Positions 16,834 to 25,718 of a DNA stretch of 64,000 nt are shown here, piece by piece. Source of the DNA: Nodosilinea sp. PGN35 (GTDB lineage Bacteria; Cyanobacteriota; Cyanobacteriia; Phormidesmidales; Phormidesmidaceae); NCBI RefSeq assembly GCF_029109325.1, contig NZ_JAQKQJ010000006.1, positions 1 to 64,000 of the forward strand, given 5' to 3'. Positions within the stretch are counted from its first letter, which is position 1, and each line of letters begins with the position of its first letter. The position numbers and the translations under genes are program-made. The notes below the pieces were generated by a model. That model saw only the letters and a program-made list of their open reading frames with translations. It ran no database searches and had not been told where the DNA came from.

Positions 16834-17349
16834 TTAGGTATGGGCTGTAGTGAGCGATACTGAACTGTGGTTAGAAGGTTGAATTAGAGACAAAAAACTG
16901 GTGATTTGGTGGCGGGCCAGGTGCAGTTCTACGACAGCGCTCTCCCCCTCGGGGTGGTGCCACACCAGCACAGCAATGGTGGTGACTTGGGCCGGCACCG
17001 CTCGATGCAGCGGCAGGGGAGAGAGCCGGTGAGGTGCTCGGACGGTGGCCAAGGCGGCGATCGCAGGCAAATTTGCCGCCGGTAGGGCGATCGCCCCCAA
17101 CCAATCCAGCTGCCGCACCCATACCCGCAAGTGCAGCGCCGCCACCAGCCGATCGAGCGGGCCAGGGTAGGTGACGCGAAAGTTGCGATCGCACAACCGC
17201 AGCACCGAGCATGCCTCCCCCTCCAGCGCTGTCTCCATCGACTGAAACGGAGCCAGGTGATCCACCGTCTCACCAAACAGCGCTCTTGCCGCCACCAAGC
17301 CATCGGCCCCCGCCATATCCCAGGGCTGTGAAATCGTCAATTCACTCAT
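16834..17349 (-). CDS. Unknown protein coupled to the DUF1989-GcvT gene
   Basis: A 171-residue soluble protein with no signal peptide, helix-only membrane segment or recognised motif. Its start overlaps the upstream stop as ATGA (17346-17349), so the two proteins are very likely made together. By analogy with sarcosine oxidase and related folate enzymes, where a GcvT-like chain pairs with a small subunit, it could be a subunit, but I see no clear SoxG signature. The neighbours suggest work on a methylated or amidine nitrogen compound (inference). Confidence 0.65.
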   Translation of the reverse strand: MSELTISQPWDMAGADGLVAARALFGETVDHLAPFQSMETALEGEACSVLRLCDRNFRVTYPGPLDRLVAALHLRVWVRQLDWLGAIALPAANLPAIAALATVRAPHRLSPLPLHRAVPAQVTTIAVLVWHHPEGESAVVELHLARHQITSFLSLIQPSNHSSVSLTTAHT

Positions 17350-19175
17350 GCTCGCACCCGGCTCTTGGTGGAGTCAAAGGCCGCCAGCGTTCCCACCGTT
17401 GCCCGCACCCGCCGCTTTAAGCCATCCAGCAAACCCACCTCCACTGCCGTGCCCGCATTCGCAAATTCTGGAACGACCTGGGCCATAGCAATACTGGCGT
17501 TGAGAATGGGCGAAAACGTAGCGCTGGTGATCTGCCCCACCCGCCAGCGTTCGCCCACCGCAAACACTGGCTGACCGTGGGCGGCCACCTCTGGCCCCGC
17601 CAGCACCAGCCCCACCGCCACCCGAGGGGGATGCAGTCGAATAGCTTCTAAAGCAGCTTTGCCGATAAAGTCGGGCTTTTTCATCGCCACGGCCCAGCCA
17701 ATGCCCGCCTGGTAGGGCGAGATCAGGTCGTCAAATTCGTAGCCCAGGGCCAGCAGTCCGGCTTCGATGCGGGCGCGATCGAGCGCCTTCATGCCCAGGG
17801 GCAGCATTCCCGCTGGTTTTCCGGTCTGCATCAGGATGTCCCACAGCGCTGCACCGTCCTCAGGGTGCACAAACAGCTCGTAGCCCAGTTCCCCGGTGTA
17901 GCCCGTGCGAGAAATCAGCACTGGAATGCCTTGAATCTGAGACTTTATAAAGTAGAAGTAGCCCAGGGCTTGAACCTCTGGCACTAGGAGTCTGAGAATG
18001 TCGCGGGAAAGGGGACCTTGGATGGCAAGGTTGTGGAGATTCACGGTCTCTACTGTCGCCAACCAGCCGTTTGCCTGAGCAATCTGCCGCAGCCAGACGG
18101 CATCGGTATCGCAGTTGCCCACGTAGCGGTAGCGGGTTGGCCCAAAGCAAAACACAATGCCGTCATCGACAATGCCACCGTGGGGGTTGAGCAGACAGCC
18201 GTAGGCTCCCTGCCCCGGTACGACTTTCTCCAAATTGCGAGAAAAAGCATACTGCAATAGAGCAAAGGCGTCTTTTCCTTGGATTTCAAACTTGCGTAGC
18301 GCCGAGAGATCCATCAGGGCTGCCCGCTGGCGCAGCGCCCAGTACTCGGCTCGATCGCCCTGGTGGGCAAAGGTTTGAGGCACCCAAAAGCCGTTGTACT
18401 CGCTCAGATCATCGCTCAGCTGGCGAATGCTGGGGGTAAAAGCACTCTCCTGGGTCAGGCGCACGGGAAAATCTGCCGCCACCCGCCGCCCCATGGCCCG
18501 CGCAAAGCTCTGCCCCGCTGCGTAAACGCGCACGTGAATCGGCGTCGGCTGCCAGCCATTGGCCGGGTCAATGTCGTCGGGGCAGGCGGAGCTGGCGCAG
18601 AGCAGGTCTTGGTGGGCCAGCAGCAGCACGTAGTCGCCGGGGCGCGAGAGGGGTTCTTCGAACCCAATATTGCCGTGGCAGTCAAGGCTGGTGTTGTAGA
18701 AAAAGTTGAGGGCGGGCCAGCCGGGGCGCGGCGCAATGCCGTAGGGGGCCAGCACCCGGTTAAAGTTGTCGCTACAGCTGGGGTGGCCAGGGTAGCCCGC
18801 CTCTTCGTAGTAGCGGGCGGTGCAGGCGAGCAAAAAGCTGTCGTGGCGGCCACAGGTGTCCTGCACCACCTCCGTCAGCGGCTGCATCGCCTGGGAGAAG
18901 GTTTTGCCGGGCAGGCCCGCCCGGGGCACGGCGACGCCGGTCAGGGTGCGAGTCACCGTGGCATCGAGCGGGTCGCTGTAGTGCTCGCCGCCAAAGGCCA
19001 GAAAGTCAGAGCACTGGGAGCCAGCCACGTCGATGATCTGGATGTGCTGGCCAGCGGTGACGGTATAGGCCACCGCCTCCCCCGGCGCAATGCGGTACTC
19101 GGCTACCACCCCGCCCAGGGGCGGCGGAATATCGGTGAACGGTGCTGTCTGGGGACGGTGCAGTGCAGTTGTCAT
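17346..19175 (-). CDS. DUF1989-aminomethyltransferase (GcvT) fusion protein
   Basis: A 609-residue cytoplasmic two-domain protein. Residues about 20-235 are a DUF1989 (urea-carboxylase-associated) domain with likely metal or catalytic residues Cys55 (GSQCSDF), His131 and Cys134 (HPSCSDN) and Cys166. DUF1989 proteins include carboxyguanidine deiminase subunits, which release ammonia. Residues about 275-609 are a GcvT-type tetrahydrofolate-binding domain (LMDLSALRKFEIQG, SRTGYTGELGYELF, and a C-terminal barrel GQITSATFSPIL). The fusion suggests one enzyme that both deaminates and transfers a one-carbon unit to folate, for an unknown substrate. An ammonium transporter operon lies downstream. Confidence 0.85.
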   Translation of the reverse strand: MTTALHRPQTAPFTDIPPPLGGVVAEYRIAPGEAVAYTVTAGQHIQIIDVAGSQCSDFLAFGGEHYSDPLDATVTRTLTGVAVPRAGLPGKTFSQAMQPLTEVVQDTCGRHDSFLLACTARYYEEAGYPGHPSCSDNFNRVLAPYGIAPRPGWPALNFFYNTSLDCHGNIGFEEPLSRPGDYVLLLAHQDLLCASSACPDDIDPANGWQPTPIHVRVYAAGQSFARAMGRRVAADFPVRLTQESAFTPSIRQLSDDLSEYNGFWVPQTFAHQGDRAEYWALRQRAALMDLSALRKFEIQGKDAFALLQYAFSRNLEKVVPGQGAYGCLLNPHGGIVDDGIVFCFGPTRYRYVGNCDTDAVWLRQIAQANGWLATVETVNLHNLAIQGPLSRDILRLLVPEVQALGYFYFIKSQIQGIPVLISRTGYTGELGYELFVHPEDGAALWDILMQTGKPAGMLPLGMKALDRARIEAGLLALGYEFDDLISPYQAGIGWAVAMKKPDFIGKAALEAIRLHPPRVAVGLVLAGPEVAAHGQPVFAVGERWRVGQITSATFSPILNASIAMAQVVPEFANAGTAVEVGLLDGLKRRVRATVGTLAAFDSTKSRVRA

Positions 19176-19367
19176 AACCAGATTGCACCAAATGTCTATC
19201 CCAGCCGCAGTGGTGCAGACTACAGAACCTGGCGTATTCCCTGCTTGAGATTGGCCGTGCCAGTTTTGGCTACACTTTAGGCATAAACTGTCCAGCCGTC
19301 GATAGTCTTATGTCTGCGCCCATCCCCGAGGCATTGACTCCGACGCTATTGTCTAGGCCAATCCGCC

Positions 19368-19793
19368 ATGTCCCTCTACGACACCGACTTTTACGCCTGG
19401 ACTCAGACCCAAGCCAAGACGCTAAAAGCAGGCCTTTGGGAAGCGCTGGATATTGAAAACCTGGTGGAGGAACTTGAAACGTTGGGGCGGCAGGAACGGC
19501 AGGAGCTACAAAATCGCCTGGGCATTTTACTCGGGCACCTGCTGAAGTGGCAGTGGCAGCCCGAGAACCGCAGCAATAGCTGGCGATCGACCATCCGAGA
19601 GCAGCGACGGCGCATCGACCAGCTGTTGGCAGACAGCCCTAGCCTAAAACCGTTTCTGCCAGAAGCCGGGGCGCGGGCTTACCAAGACGGCCTTGACTTA
19701 GCTGTGCGAGAGACAGGGCTGGACTATGAAGCTTTCCCCAACGGCTGTCCCTACTCTTTAACCCAGGCGCTGGCCCCAGACTTTTGGCCCTGA
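19368..19793 (+). CDS. DUF29-family protein (copy 2)
   Basis: A 141-residue helical protein of the DUF29 family. It shares YDTDFYAWTQTQ, ENLVEELETLGRQE, LGILLGHLLKWQW and FPNGCPYSL with the copy at 5663-6106, on the opposite strand. The two differ through much of the rest, so they are old paralogues rather than a recent duplication. It stands alone between the DUF1989-GcvT gene (divergent) and the amidase (convergent). Function is unknown. Confidence 0.9.
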   Translation: MSLYDTDFYAWTQTQAKTLKAGLWEALDIENLVEELETLGRQERQELQNRLGILLGHLLKWQWQPENRSNSWRSTIREQRRRIDQLLADSPSLKPFLPEAGARAYQDGLDLAVRETGLDYEAFPNGCPYSLTQALAPDFWP

Positions 19794-19843
19794 TGGGACT
19801 GACGAACAGCGCCGATCGCCCTGCTGGCAGCCGAGCCTCCCCA

Positions 19844-21334
19844 TTACCGACCGAGATAGTTGAGAATACCTCGGGCGATGCCGTCGGCAATCTGGTTCAC
19901 CGCCGTGGGGTTGCGGAAGCGGGCGGCGTCTTCGGCCCCGGTGACGAAGCCGGTTTCGACCAGCACCGAGGGCATGGTGGTGTAGCGCAGCACGTAGAAC
20001 CGGGCCTGGCGCACGCCGCGATCGCGCATGTCTGTATTTTGCAGCACCGCGCTGTGAATGCTGCGGGCCAGCCGCTCGCCGCTGGAAAAGTAGTAGGTCT
20101 CCAGCCCGTTGACCTCAGGGCGGCTCATGCTGATGGCGTTGGCGTGGATGCTGACAAACAGGTTGGCCCCGGCCCGGTTGGCGTACTGGGCGCGGGCATC
20201 GAGATCGACAAAGACATCGCTGCTGCGGGTCATCAGCACCGTAATACCCGCCGCCTGGAGCTGCTGCTGCACCCGGTTAGAGATAGTGGTGTTAATCTGC
20301 TTTTCTTGCAGACCGCCAATGCCCACCGCTCCGGGGTCGCGCCCGCCGTGGCCGGGGTCAATCACCACCACCACCGACCCCTGGGGAATGGGCGGAATAG
20401 ACGGCGTTGAGGCCACAGCGGGGGCAGAGGCCGCCAAAATCTTGGCGGGCAGACGGTTGGCCACCAGGGCGTTGTAGATTTCGTCGGCCCGCTGGCGATC
20501 GCGAAACAGCCCCACCTGCACCACATCCTGACCCTCGGCGGTGGTGCGAAAGGCTTCGGGTTCGACCGCCCGCACCTGCTGGAGGGTGTTTGGCCCGGTG
20601 ATGGGCACCACCACGCGAAAGTAGTTGCCGGTGGCTACCGGGCCGCTGGGCGCGCTGCTGGGCGGCGGGGGCAGCGGGGCCGTCACGGAGGGGGTGGTGG
20701 GCTGGGTAGCGGGCGGGGTGCTGGGGGTCTGGCTCAGCGGCGGCGCAGCCCCGGCGGCCAGGCGCACATCCAGAGGCGCATCGTGGGTGAGGTAGATGTG
20801 GCCAATGGGCTGACCGTTGTAGACGCGGCGGGCCATCTGCCAGCCGGGGTTGAGCTGGATCTTCAGAAATCCGCTGGTGCGGCCATTGGTGCGGCCAATT
20901 TCGATCGGCGGGGCCGAGCGATCGCGGGTGGGCCGGGCAAACAGCACCAGGTCATTCTGGCGAGGAGAGACCTCCAGGCGGTAGTGCACCCCCAGGTCTT
21001 GACCGTTAATGCGTACCGAGTAGCCGTTGCCGTCAGTGCTGCGCTCGCAGGCCCCGGTAAAGTCAAAATTCAGCAGCAGCGGGTCAACGCTAACCGGCCC
21101 ATTCTCGGCCCTGGCTTCTTGCCAGCACTGCCGCTGGTTGGGCACCTGGGTCAAAATCATCAGGTTGTAGAGCACCCCCTCGCGCACCGGGCTGGCAATA
21201 GCCACGGCCAAACTGGGGTCAATAGGCTGCTGCTCAAACTGCTGGGCGCGGGCCACCGGGCTCAGCGCCAGCCCCGCCAGCACCACAGCGGCAGTTGTAA
21301 CTAAGGTTTGTAGCGGACGAGAGAACAGGGCCAT
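19844..21334 (-). CDS. amiC: N-acetylmuramoyl-L-alanine amidase with DUF3747 and SPOR-like parts
   Basis: A secreted peptidoglycan hydrolase of about 496 residues that cleaves the stem peptide from muramic acid in cell division. From the N-terminus: signal peptide ending ARAQQF, a DUF3747-type cyanobacterial domain (about 30-190), a Pro/Thr/Ser-rich linker, a SPOR-like region (DVVQVGLFRDRQRADEIYNAL), and an Amidase_3 catalytic domain with zinc residues in IDPGHGGRDPGA, the downstream Glu (LQEKQINT), SIHANA and the catalytic VLVETGF. The ATG at 21334 starts at the signal peptide; the frame extends to 21421 without need. The symbol is by function. Confidence 0.9.
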   Translation of the reverse strand: MALFSRPLQTLVTTAAVVLAGLALSPVARAQQFEQQPIDPSLAVAIASPVREGVLYNLMILTQVPNQRQCWQEARAENGPVSVDPLLLNFDFTGACERSTDGNGYSVRINGQDLGVHYRLEVSPRQNDLVLFARPTRDRSAPPIEIGRTNGRTSGFLKIQLNPGWQMARRVYNGQPIGHIYLTHDAPLDVRLAAGAAPPLSQTPSTPPATQPTTPSVTAPLPPPPSSAPSGPVATGNYFRVVVPITGPNTLQQVRAVEPEAFRTTAEGQDVVQVGLFRDRQRADEIYNALVANRLPAKILAASAPAVASTPSIPPIPQGSVVVVIDPGHGGRDPGAVGIGGLQEKQINTTISNRVQQQLQAAGITVLMTRSSDVFVDLDARAQYANRAGANLFVSIHANAISMSRPEVNGLETYYFSSGERLARSIHSAVLQNTDMRDRGVRQARFYVLRYTTMPSVLVETGFVTGAEDAARFRNPTAVNQIADGIARGILNYLGR

Positions 21335-21470
21335 GGCGTAGAAAAGCAGCAGTGTGAGGAGTGGAGGTGGAGCCAAGCAGGGCAAGACTCCTAATGCTAC
21401 CCACGATTGTGGCGATCGCAAGCGTCCTGTGATCGACTAAGGTGTCGCAGTTTACCAATTGGCCCCAGCT

Positions 21471-21503
21471 CAAACAAAACCGGCCCAGGCGTGCTGGGCC
21501 GGT
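21471..21503 (-). terminator. Intrinsic terminator of desA
   Basis: On the minus strand ACCGGCCCA (21495-21503) pairs with TGGGCCGGT (21479-21487) around a 7-base loop and is followed by TTTGTTTG. It lies 47 bases after the desA stop. Confidence 0.85.
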
Positions 21504-21549
21504 GGTTAAGGGCAAAAGAGCCCGTTAGCCAGGATTTTGCGGCAGAGCC

Positions 21550-22590
21550 CTACCGCTCCAAATCCTGAAATCGCTCGTAGGCTCGCTCGGGATGATAGAT
21601 ATGACAGCGATCGGTGATCGTTCGCATCAGCTGCCACGAAAACTTGGTTTCCTTCATGAATGGAGCCCAGTTCTCCTTCAGCGCCGCGTAGGCAGGCCGC
21701 AGGTTGTAGGACGGAATACCGACTGAAATATGGTGGGGAACATGGACATTGATATCGTGACACAGCACTTCGACCCAGCGGGGGTAGTCGCAGTGGAGAG
21801 TGCCCGAAAGCTGCGCTTCGACCTCGTTCCAGGTGTCACCATAGCGAAACTGAATTTCGGGAATGGTGTGGTGCACCAGGGTAAACGTGCTCATCCAGAA
21901 GTGGTAGCCCAGCCAGGGCATCAGCCAGTACTTCACCACGCCCCAGGGGCCAGCGAAATAGACCAGCGTGGGAAAAAACACCAGCGCAAAGAGCACAACC
22001 GCCGCAATGGAGCGCTTGACCTTGCCGTGGTCGCGGGGTTCGAAGTTCCGCAGGTCAAAGTGCAGCGCCCCCCAGTGGGCCACCGACGCCAGCCACCAAA
22101 ACCAGCCCCGCATGGCCCGATACACCGCCTGCAAAAAACCGCCCGCGCCAGCATATTCCTCCCTAGTCCAAGGAGCCCAGGCGTTGTCGATCTCCATGTT
22201 GTTGGTGTGGCGGTGATGAATATCGTGCAGCAGCCGCCAGCTGTGGAACGGATAGAGCAGCGGCAGAAACATAATGTGTCCCAGCCAGTTGTTGACCCAG
22301 CGGCGGTTGGCAAAGGATCGGTGGCCGCAGTCGTGACCAATCACAAAAAAACCGGTCAGGGCGGTGCCGGTCAAAAACCAGGCGACGGGGAGCAAAAACC
22401 AGGGAGAAAGGGCGATCGCTCCGTACCCCAGGGCCACTGCTGCTACACTGAGCGCTACAGCAGTCCAGGCTTTGCGCAGGTCTTTTTGGAAATAGTCTTT
22501 AGGAATAGTTTGAATCACCTGCTTTAGGGTCAGGTGGCTGTACGGGGTGACATCCGCGGCTCTGGCGGAAGGCTCAAAAATTGCAGTCAA
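21550..22590 (-). CDS. desA: Acyl-lipid omega-6 (delta-12) fatty acid desaturase
   Basis: Introduces the second double bond into oleoyl chains of membrane glycerolipids, using ferredoxin. The three iron-binding histidine boxes are present: HDCGH (86-90), HDIHH (122-126) and HVPHH (about 283-287). Four hydrophobic helices and the 346-residue length fit DesA. The start appears to be TTG at 22590, preceded by GGAGA, giving [10 protein letters not shown]; no nearer ATG preserves the N-terminus. An inverted repeat TCTGTTC/GAACAGA lies at 22654-22682 in its leader or promoter. Transcribed alone, with a terminator. Confidence 0.92.
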   Translation of the reverse strand: MTAIFEPSARAADVTPYSHLTLKQVIQTIPKDYFQKDLRKAWTAVALSVAAVALGYGAIALSPWFLLPVAWFLTGTALTGFFVIGHDCGHRSFANRRWVNNWLGHIMFLPLLYPFHSWRLLHDIHHRHTNNMEIDNAWAPWTREEYAGAGGFLQAVYRAMRGWFWWLASVAHWGALHFDLRNFEPRDHGKVKRSIAAVVLFALVFFPTLVYFAGPWGVVKYWLMPWLGYHFWMSTFTLVHHTIPEIQFRYGDTWNEVEAQLSGTLHCDYPRWVEVLCHDINVHVPHHISVGIPSYNLRPAYAALKENWAPFMKETKFSWQLMRTITDRCHIYHPERAYERFQDLER

Positions 22591-23147
22591 GGAATAGTCT
22601 CCACAGAAGTTAAGGTGCGCACATCAGAGCTGGACTATTTTGCCCAAAAAAAATCTGTTCACCCCGCAGGGCACAGAACAGAGCCTAAGCTTGATTGCAA
22701 AATCGAGATATCAACCAGCCAAACTGCTTAAATAACTCTGATCACCGCCGCAAACAGCTTAATGGGGCAAAGATTGGCCCATGAGAATGCTTATAATTCC
22801 TTAACATTTATACCACGCTTGGTCTTGCTTACTGATTGATGCCAAATTCGAATTGCATCATCGAGGCAAACCAGCAGGCTTGCGGAGGGGCGTGGGCGCA
22901 GTCCAGCCAGAGACTGGACGAGGTTTGCCCAGCTCAACCGGGGGTAGCCAGGGCGAATTCACTGCCCAGCGTTCAGCGGTTGCGCGTCTATCCGGGAAAT
23001 ATGCGATGGCTATACTTCCACCGACAGGCTTCGGCGAGCAGGGCTAAGCCGCTGCCCCCCGGCATCCGGCGACAGTAGCCCGAGTCTGAGCTGTGGTTTT
23101 GAGCCCGCTCTAAGTTGCGATCGCCCGCCAGCACAGCCGCCAAACGC
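22591..23147. other. Gene-free spacer: desA promoter and a GC-rich hairpin-dense block
   Basis: 557 bases without a convincing gene. The part next to desA (22591-22850) is AT-rich and should hold its promoter. From about 22860 to 23145 the sequence is GC-rich and full of short inverted repeats, such as GTCCAG/CTGGAC (near 22901-22919), GGGC/GCCC around GAATTCACT (near 22951-22967) and GGCTT/AAGCC (near 23028-23051). This could encode a structured RNA, but I do not recognise RNase P RNA, tmRNA, SRP RNA or a known riboswitch. Confidence 0.45.
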
Positions 23148-23609
23148 CTAGCGGCGGCGGGTAAAGCCCAGCCAGGCCAGCGCCCCCCCAATGGAAATCA
23201 CCATGGGCATAAACGCCGCAGCAGCGCGGTAGTGCACATCCTCCGTGGAGTCGAGGCTGATGCCGTCGTAGATAATGCCCTTGTCGCCCACCGGCACAGT
23301 CCAGTAGTCGGCGTGGCTTTGGGTGTCGTCTTCAATGGCCACTTCCCAGTCGCCCGGTATCGACTCGTCGGGCAAAAACGCAAACCGGCCCTCGCGATCG
23401 GTGGTCGTGGTCATCCACGGATCGTCGGGGTTGTTGGGCGCATAGATGGTTACCGTTGCCCCTGCAAAGGGTTCCCCACTACTAAACAGCGATTGAAACT
23501 CCAGCTGATTGTCGAGGGTATAAAAGGTTTCGACCTGGTGCGCCTGGGCCGGGGTCGGAAACCCCACCAGCGCCAAACACATCACCAGGGCAACAAGCAA
23601 CCGTTTCAT
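23148..23609 (-). CDS. Secreted single-anchor protein with transthyretin-like domain
   Basis: A 153-residue protein: signal peptide ending AQAHQV (about 1-24), a beta-rich domain of the carboxypeptidase-regulatory or DUF4198 style (GEPFAGATVTIYAP, TTTDREGRFAFLPD) and a C-terminal membrane helix followed by RRR. The domain faces the periplasm. Similar small proteins accompany nickel and cobalt uptake systems, and the N-terminal His of the mature form would suit metal binding, but no transporter gene is adjacent. It is transcribed alone. Confidence 0.65.
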   Translation of the reverse strand: MKRLLVALVMCLALVGFPTPAQAHQVETFYTLDNQLEFQSLFSSGEPFAGATVTIYAPNNPDDPWMTTTTDREGRFAFLPDESIPGDWEVAIEDDTQSHADYWTVPVGDKGIIYDGISLDSTEDVHYRAAAAFMPMVISIGGALAWLGFTRRR

Positions 23610-23824
23610 AGCACAAGCGATCCGTAATCATGGGTGGCTTTTATTCTAGCGATACTTATGGAGAGCTGAAGGCTAAATCGCCCTAGTCCTCAGCCAGACA
23701 TCCAGGTTTCTTCAGGCTGTTCTCAGACGGCTCTCAGCCTGCGGTGACAGTCTAGGGTTCAAGCTTGTTGGCTTGCTATGGCGGTTGCCATAGGTTCATA
23801 TCCTGACTTGAGTAGAGGTTCACT

Positions 23825-24400
23825 ATGCGAATTCAATATTTGGCTGCTGTGGCGATCGCCTCCCTGCTATCGTTGGGTGCCGTTGCCTGTGGCACCACCA
23901 CGGCAGTCAACCCCAACGGTGCCAGTCAAGCCGTTGTTGATCCCTGTGCGGCGGCAAATCCCTGCGCGGCTGCCCAGGCTGACGCCGCTGTTCAGTCCGA
24001 GGTTTACAGCTACGACGGTCTAGCTATTCGCGGTGCCGACCCGGTGGCCTACTTTACCGAAGGCAAAGCCGTGAAGGGTTCTGCCGACTATGAAACTACC
24101 TGGAACGGAGCCACCTGGCGGTTTAGCAGCGCCGAGCACCTGAGTGCCTTCACCGCTGACCCAAGCGCCTACGTGCCCCAGTACGGCGGCTACTGTGCCA
24201 AGGCCGTCAGCGGCGGCTATACGGCATCGATTGATCCCGAAGCCTGGAGCATTGTTGACGGCAAGCTCTACCTCAACTACAGCCCTGGGGTTCAAAAGCA
24301 GTGGCAGGAGGATGTCGCCAGCAACATCGCCAAGGGCGACCAAAATTGGCCTGGTGCCCTCAGCAGCGGCAAGTTTAAGGAGAGCGGCCAGGGCTGGTAG
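23825..24400 (+). CDS. YHS-domain lipoprotein
   Basis: A 191-residue lipoprotein: the N-terminal helix ends in a lipobox-like GAVAC at residue 22. A Cys-containing Ala-rich segment (DPCAAANPCAAAQ) follows, then a YHS-type domain (about 60-150: GLAIRGADPVAYFTEGKAVKG, TWNGATWRFSSAEH, PQYGGYCAKAVS). YHS domains are small and often linked to metal or copper handling; the substrate is unknown. It is membrane anchored on the periplasmic side and is transcribed alone. Confidence 0.85.
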   Translation: MRIQYLAAVAIASLLSLGAVACGTTTAVNPNGASQAVVDPCAAANPCAAAQADAAVQSEVYSYDGLAIRGADPVAYFTEGKAVKGSADYETTWNGATWRFSSAEHLSAFTADPSAYVPQYGGYCAKAVSGGYTASIDPEAWSIVDGKLYLNYSPGVQKQWQEDVASNIAKGDQNWPGALSSGKFKESGQGW

Positions 24401-24554
24401 CCCTGGCCCGTCCCTCGCGCCTGCCGTTCATCCCCCTTGAAGAGCGGACATTGGAGGATGAGCCTTTGGCCCGTCTTGCCGTTATCTTGAACCCTCCAGA
24501 CTGGCTGAGCAGAGTGGCAGCCAGCGGGGTTGGACAATAGCTGACGGCAACGAC

Positions 24555-25718
24555 TTACCCCATCGGCCCCGCCAAAATTACCTTGGCCAGGGCGTTGATT
24601 ACCTCCTCGGGGGGCTCTTGCTTGAGGTCGTGGTACCACTGCTGGGTGGCCTCGGGCACGTAGCCGTAGATGGTGCTGGTGCGCTTGCGGGCCTTCATCA
24701 CCAGCTCGGCGGTGCGGTCTTTGCGGGCGGCCTCGTAGCGCTGGAGGGCGTCGGCCACGCTGACGTTGGTTGTGATCAGGTAGCGGGTGAGCACTGCGGC
24801 ATCTTCCATGGCCTGACAGCCCCCCTGGCCCAGGGTCGGGGTAGTGGCGTGGGCCGAGTCTCCCAGCAGGGCAACGCGGCCCTTCACCAGGCGCTCAAGG
24901 GGATCGATGTCGCCGATTTCTAGCCGGTTGGTCTGTTCTGGATCGATGGCTTGAATCAGTTTTTGCACCTTGGCGGGCCAGCCCTGAAAGATTTTGGCCA
25001 GCTCGTCCTGGCGATCGATGGGGGCCACCTGGGTGCCCTCGGCCATGGGCGCACCAAAAAAGAAATAGAAGCGATCGCCCCCCACCGGCATCATGGAGGC
25101 GCGCTTGCTGTCGCCCACGTAGATCACCCACAGGTTTGGATCGCACAGCTCAGAATCGGCGTTGACCAGGCCATTCCAGTTGACGTAGCGGGCGTAGCGG
25201 CGATCGATACAGTGCCCCACCACGTCGGCCCGCACCGCCGAGTGAATGCCGTCGGCCCCCACCACCAGGTCGCCGCTAACCCGTTCGCCGTTTTCAAAAA
25301 TGGCGGTGGCGCTATGCTCATCCTGGTCTACACCGACGCACGGCATGCCCAAGTGAACATGCTCTGGCCCAAAGGCTTCGATCAGCATAGTTTGGAGGTC
25401 AGTGCGGGCCACCGGGTAGGGGCGCTGACCCACCCGCTCAAACAGGGGGCGCAGATCGACAAAACTGAGGGCTTCGTCGGTGTGGCTGCGGTACTCCATG
25501 GCATTCATTTCGCCGCCGATGGCCGCCAGCTGTTCCCCCAGGCCCAGGTAGTTGAGCACCTTGACCCCGTTCGACCACAGCGAGATACCGGCTCCGGCGG
25601 GGCGCAGCGCCTGGGCGCGATCGTAAATTTCCACTCGGTAGCCGGCCCGCTGCATCGCAATCCCTGCGGTCAGGCCGCCAATACCGGCACCAATAATCAC
25701 CACCTTCAGGTTGTACAT
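24555..25718 (-). CDS. hpxO: FAD-dependent urate hydroxylase (HpxO-like)
   Basis: A 387-residue flavin monooxygenase that, if HpxO, oxidises urate to 5-hydroxyisourate with NADH. It has the FAD-binding GAGIGGL motif (9-15), the DG motif VVGADGIHSAVR and GD motif VALLGDSAHATTP. Segments such as NWNGLVNAD, FYFFFGAP and the end WYHDLKQEPPEEVIN closely follow my recollection of Klebsiella HpxO, so urate is a better guess than zeaxanthin or salicylate. No other purine-degradation gene is in the window. A dyad lies 118 bases upstream. Confidence 0.75.
   Translation of the reverse strand: MYNLKVVIIGAGIGGLTAGIAMQRAGYRVEIYDRAQALRPAGAGISLWSNGVKVLNYLGLGEQLAAIGGEMNAMEYRSHTDEALSFVDLRPLFERVGQRPYPVARTDLQTMLIEAFGPEHVHLGMPCVGVDQDEHSATAIFENGERVSGDLVVGADGIHSAVRADVVGHCIDRRYARYVNWNGLVNADSELCDPNLWVIYVGDSKRASMMPVGGDRFYFFFGAPMAEGTQVAPIDRQDELAKIFQGWPAKVQKLIQAIDPEQTNRLEIGDIDPLERLVKGRVALLGDSAHATTPTLGQGGCQAMEDAAVLTRYLITTNVSVADALQRYEAARKDRTAELVMKARKRTSTIYGYVPEATQQWYHDLKQEPPEEVINALAKVILAGPMG

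Noticed and set aside
16834..17349. Sarcosine oxidase gamma subunit (SoxG) for the gene after the DUF1989-GcvT fusion
   Set aside because: The size and position are suggestive, but no SoxG signature residues could be found.
22836..23078. 80-residue plus-strand frame after desA promoter
   Set aside because: The composition is unlike protein (Arg/Pro/Gln-rich, no pattern), and the block looks like structured non-coding DNA.
22860..23147. Cobalamin riboswitch, RNase P RNA, tmRNA, SRP RNA
   Set aside because: The key conserved motifs of each (for example GAGGAAAGTCCGGGC for RNase P or the tmRNA ends) are absent when read on both strands.
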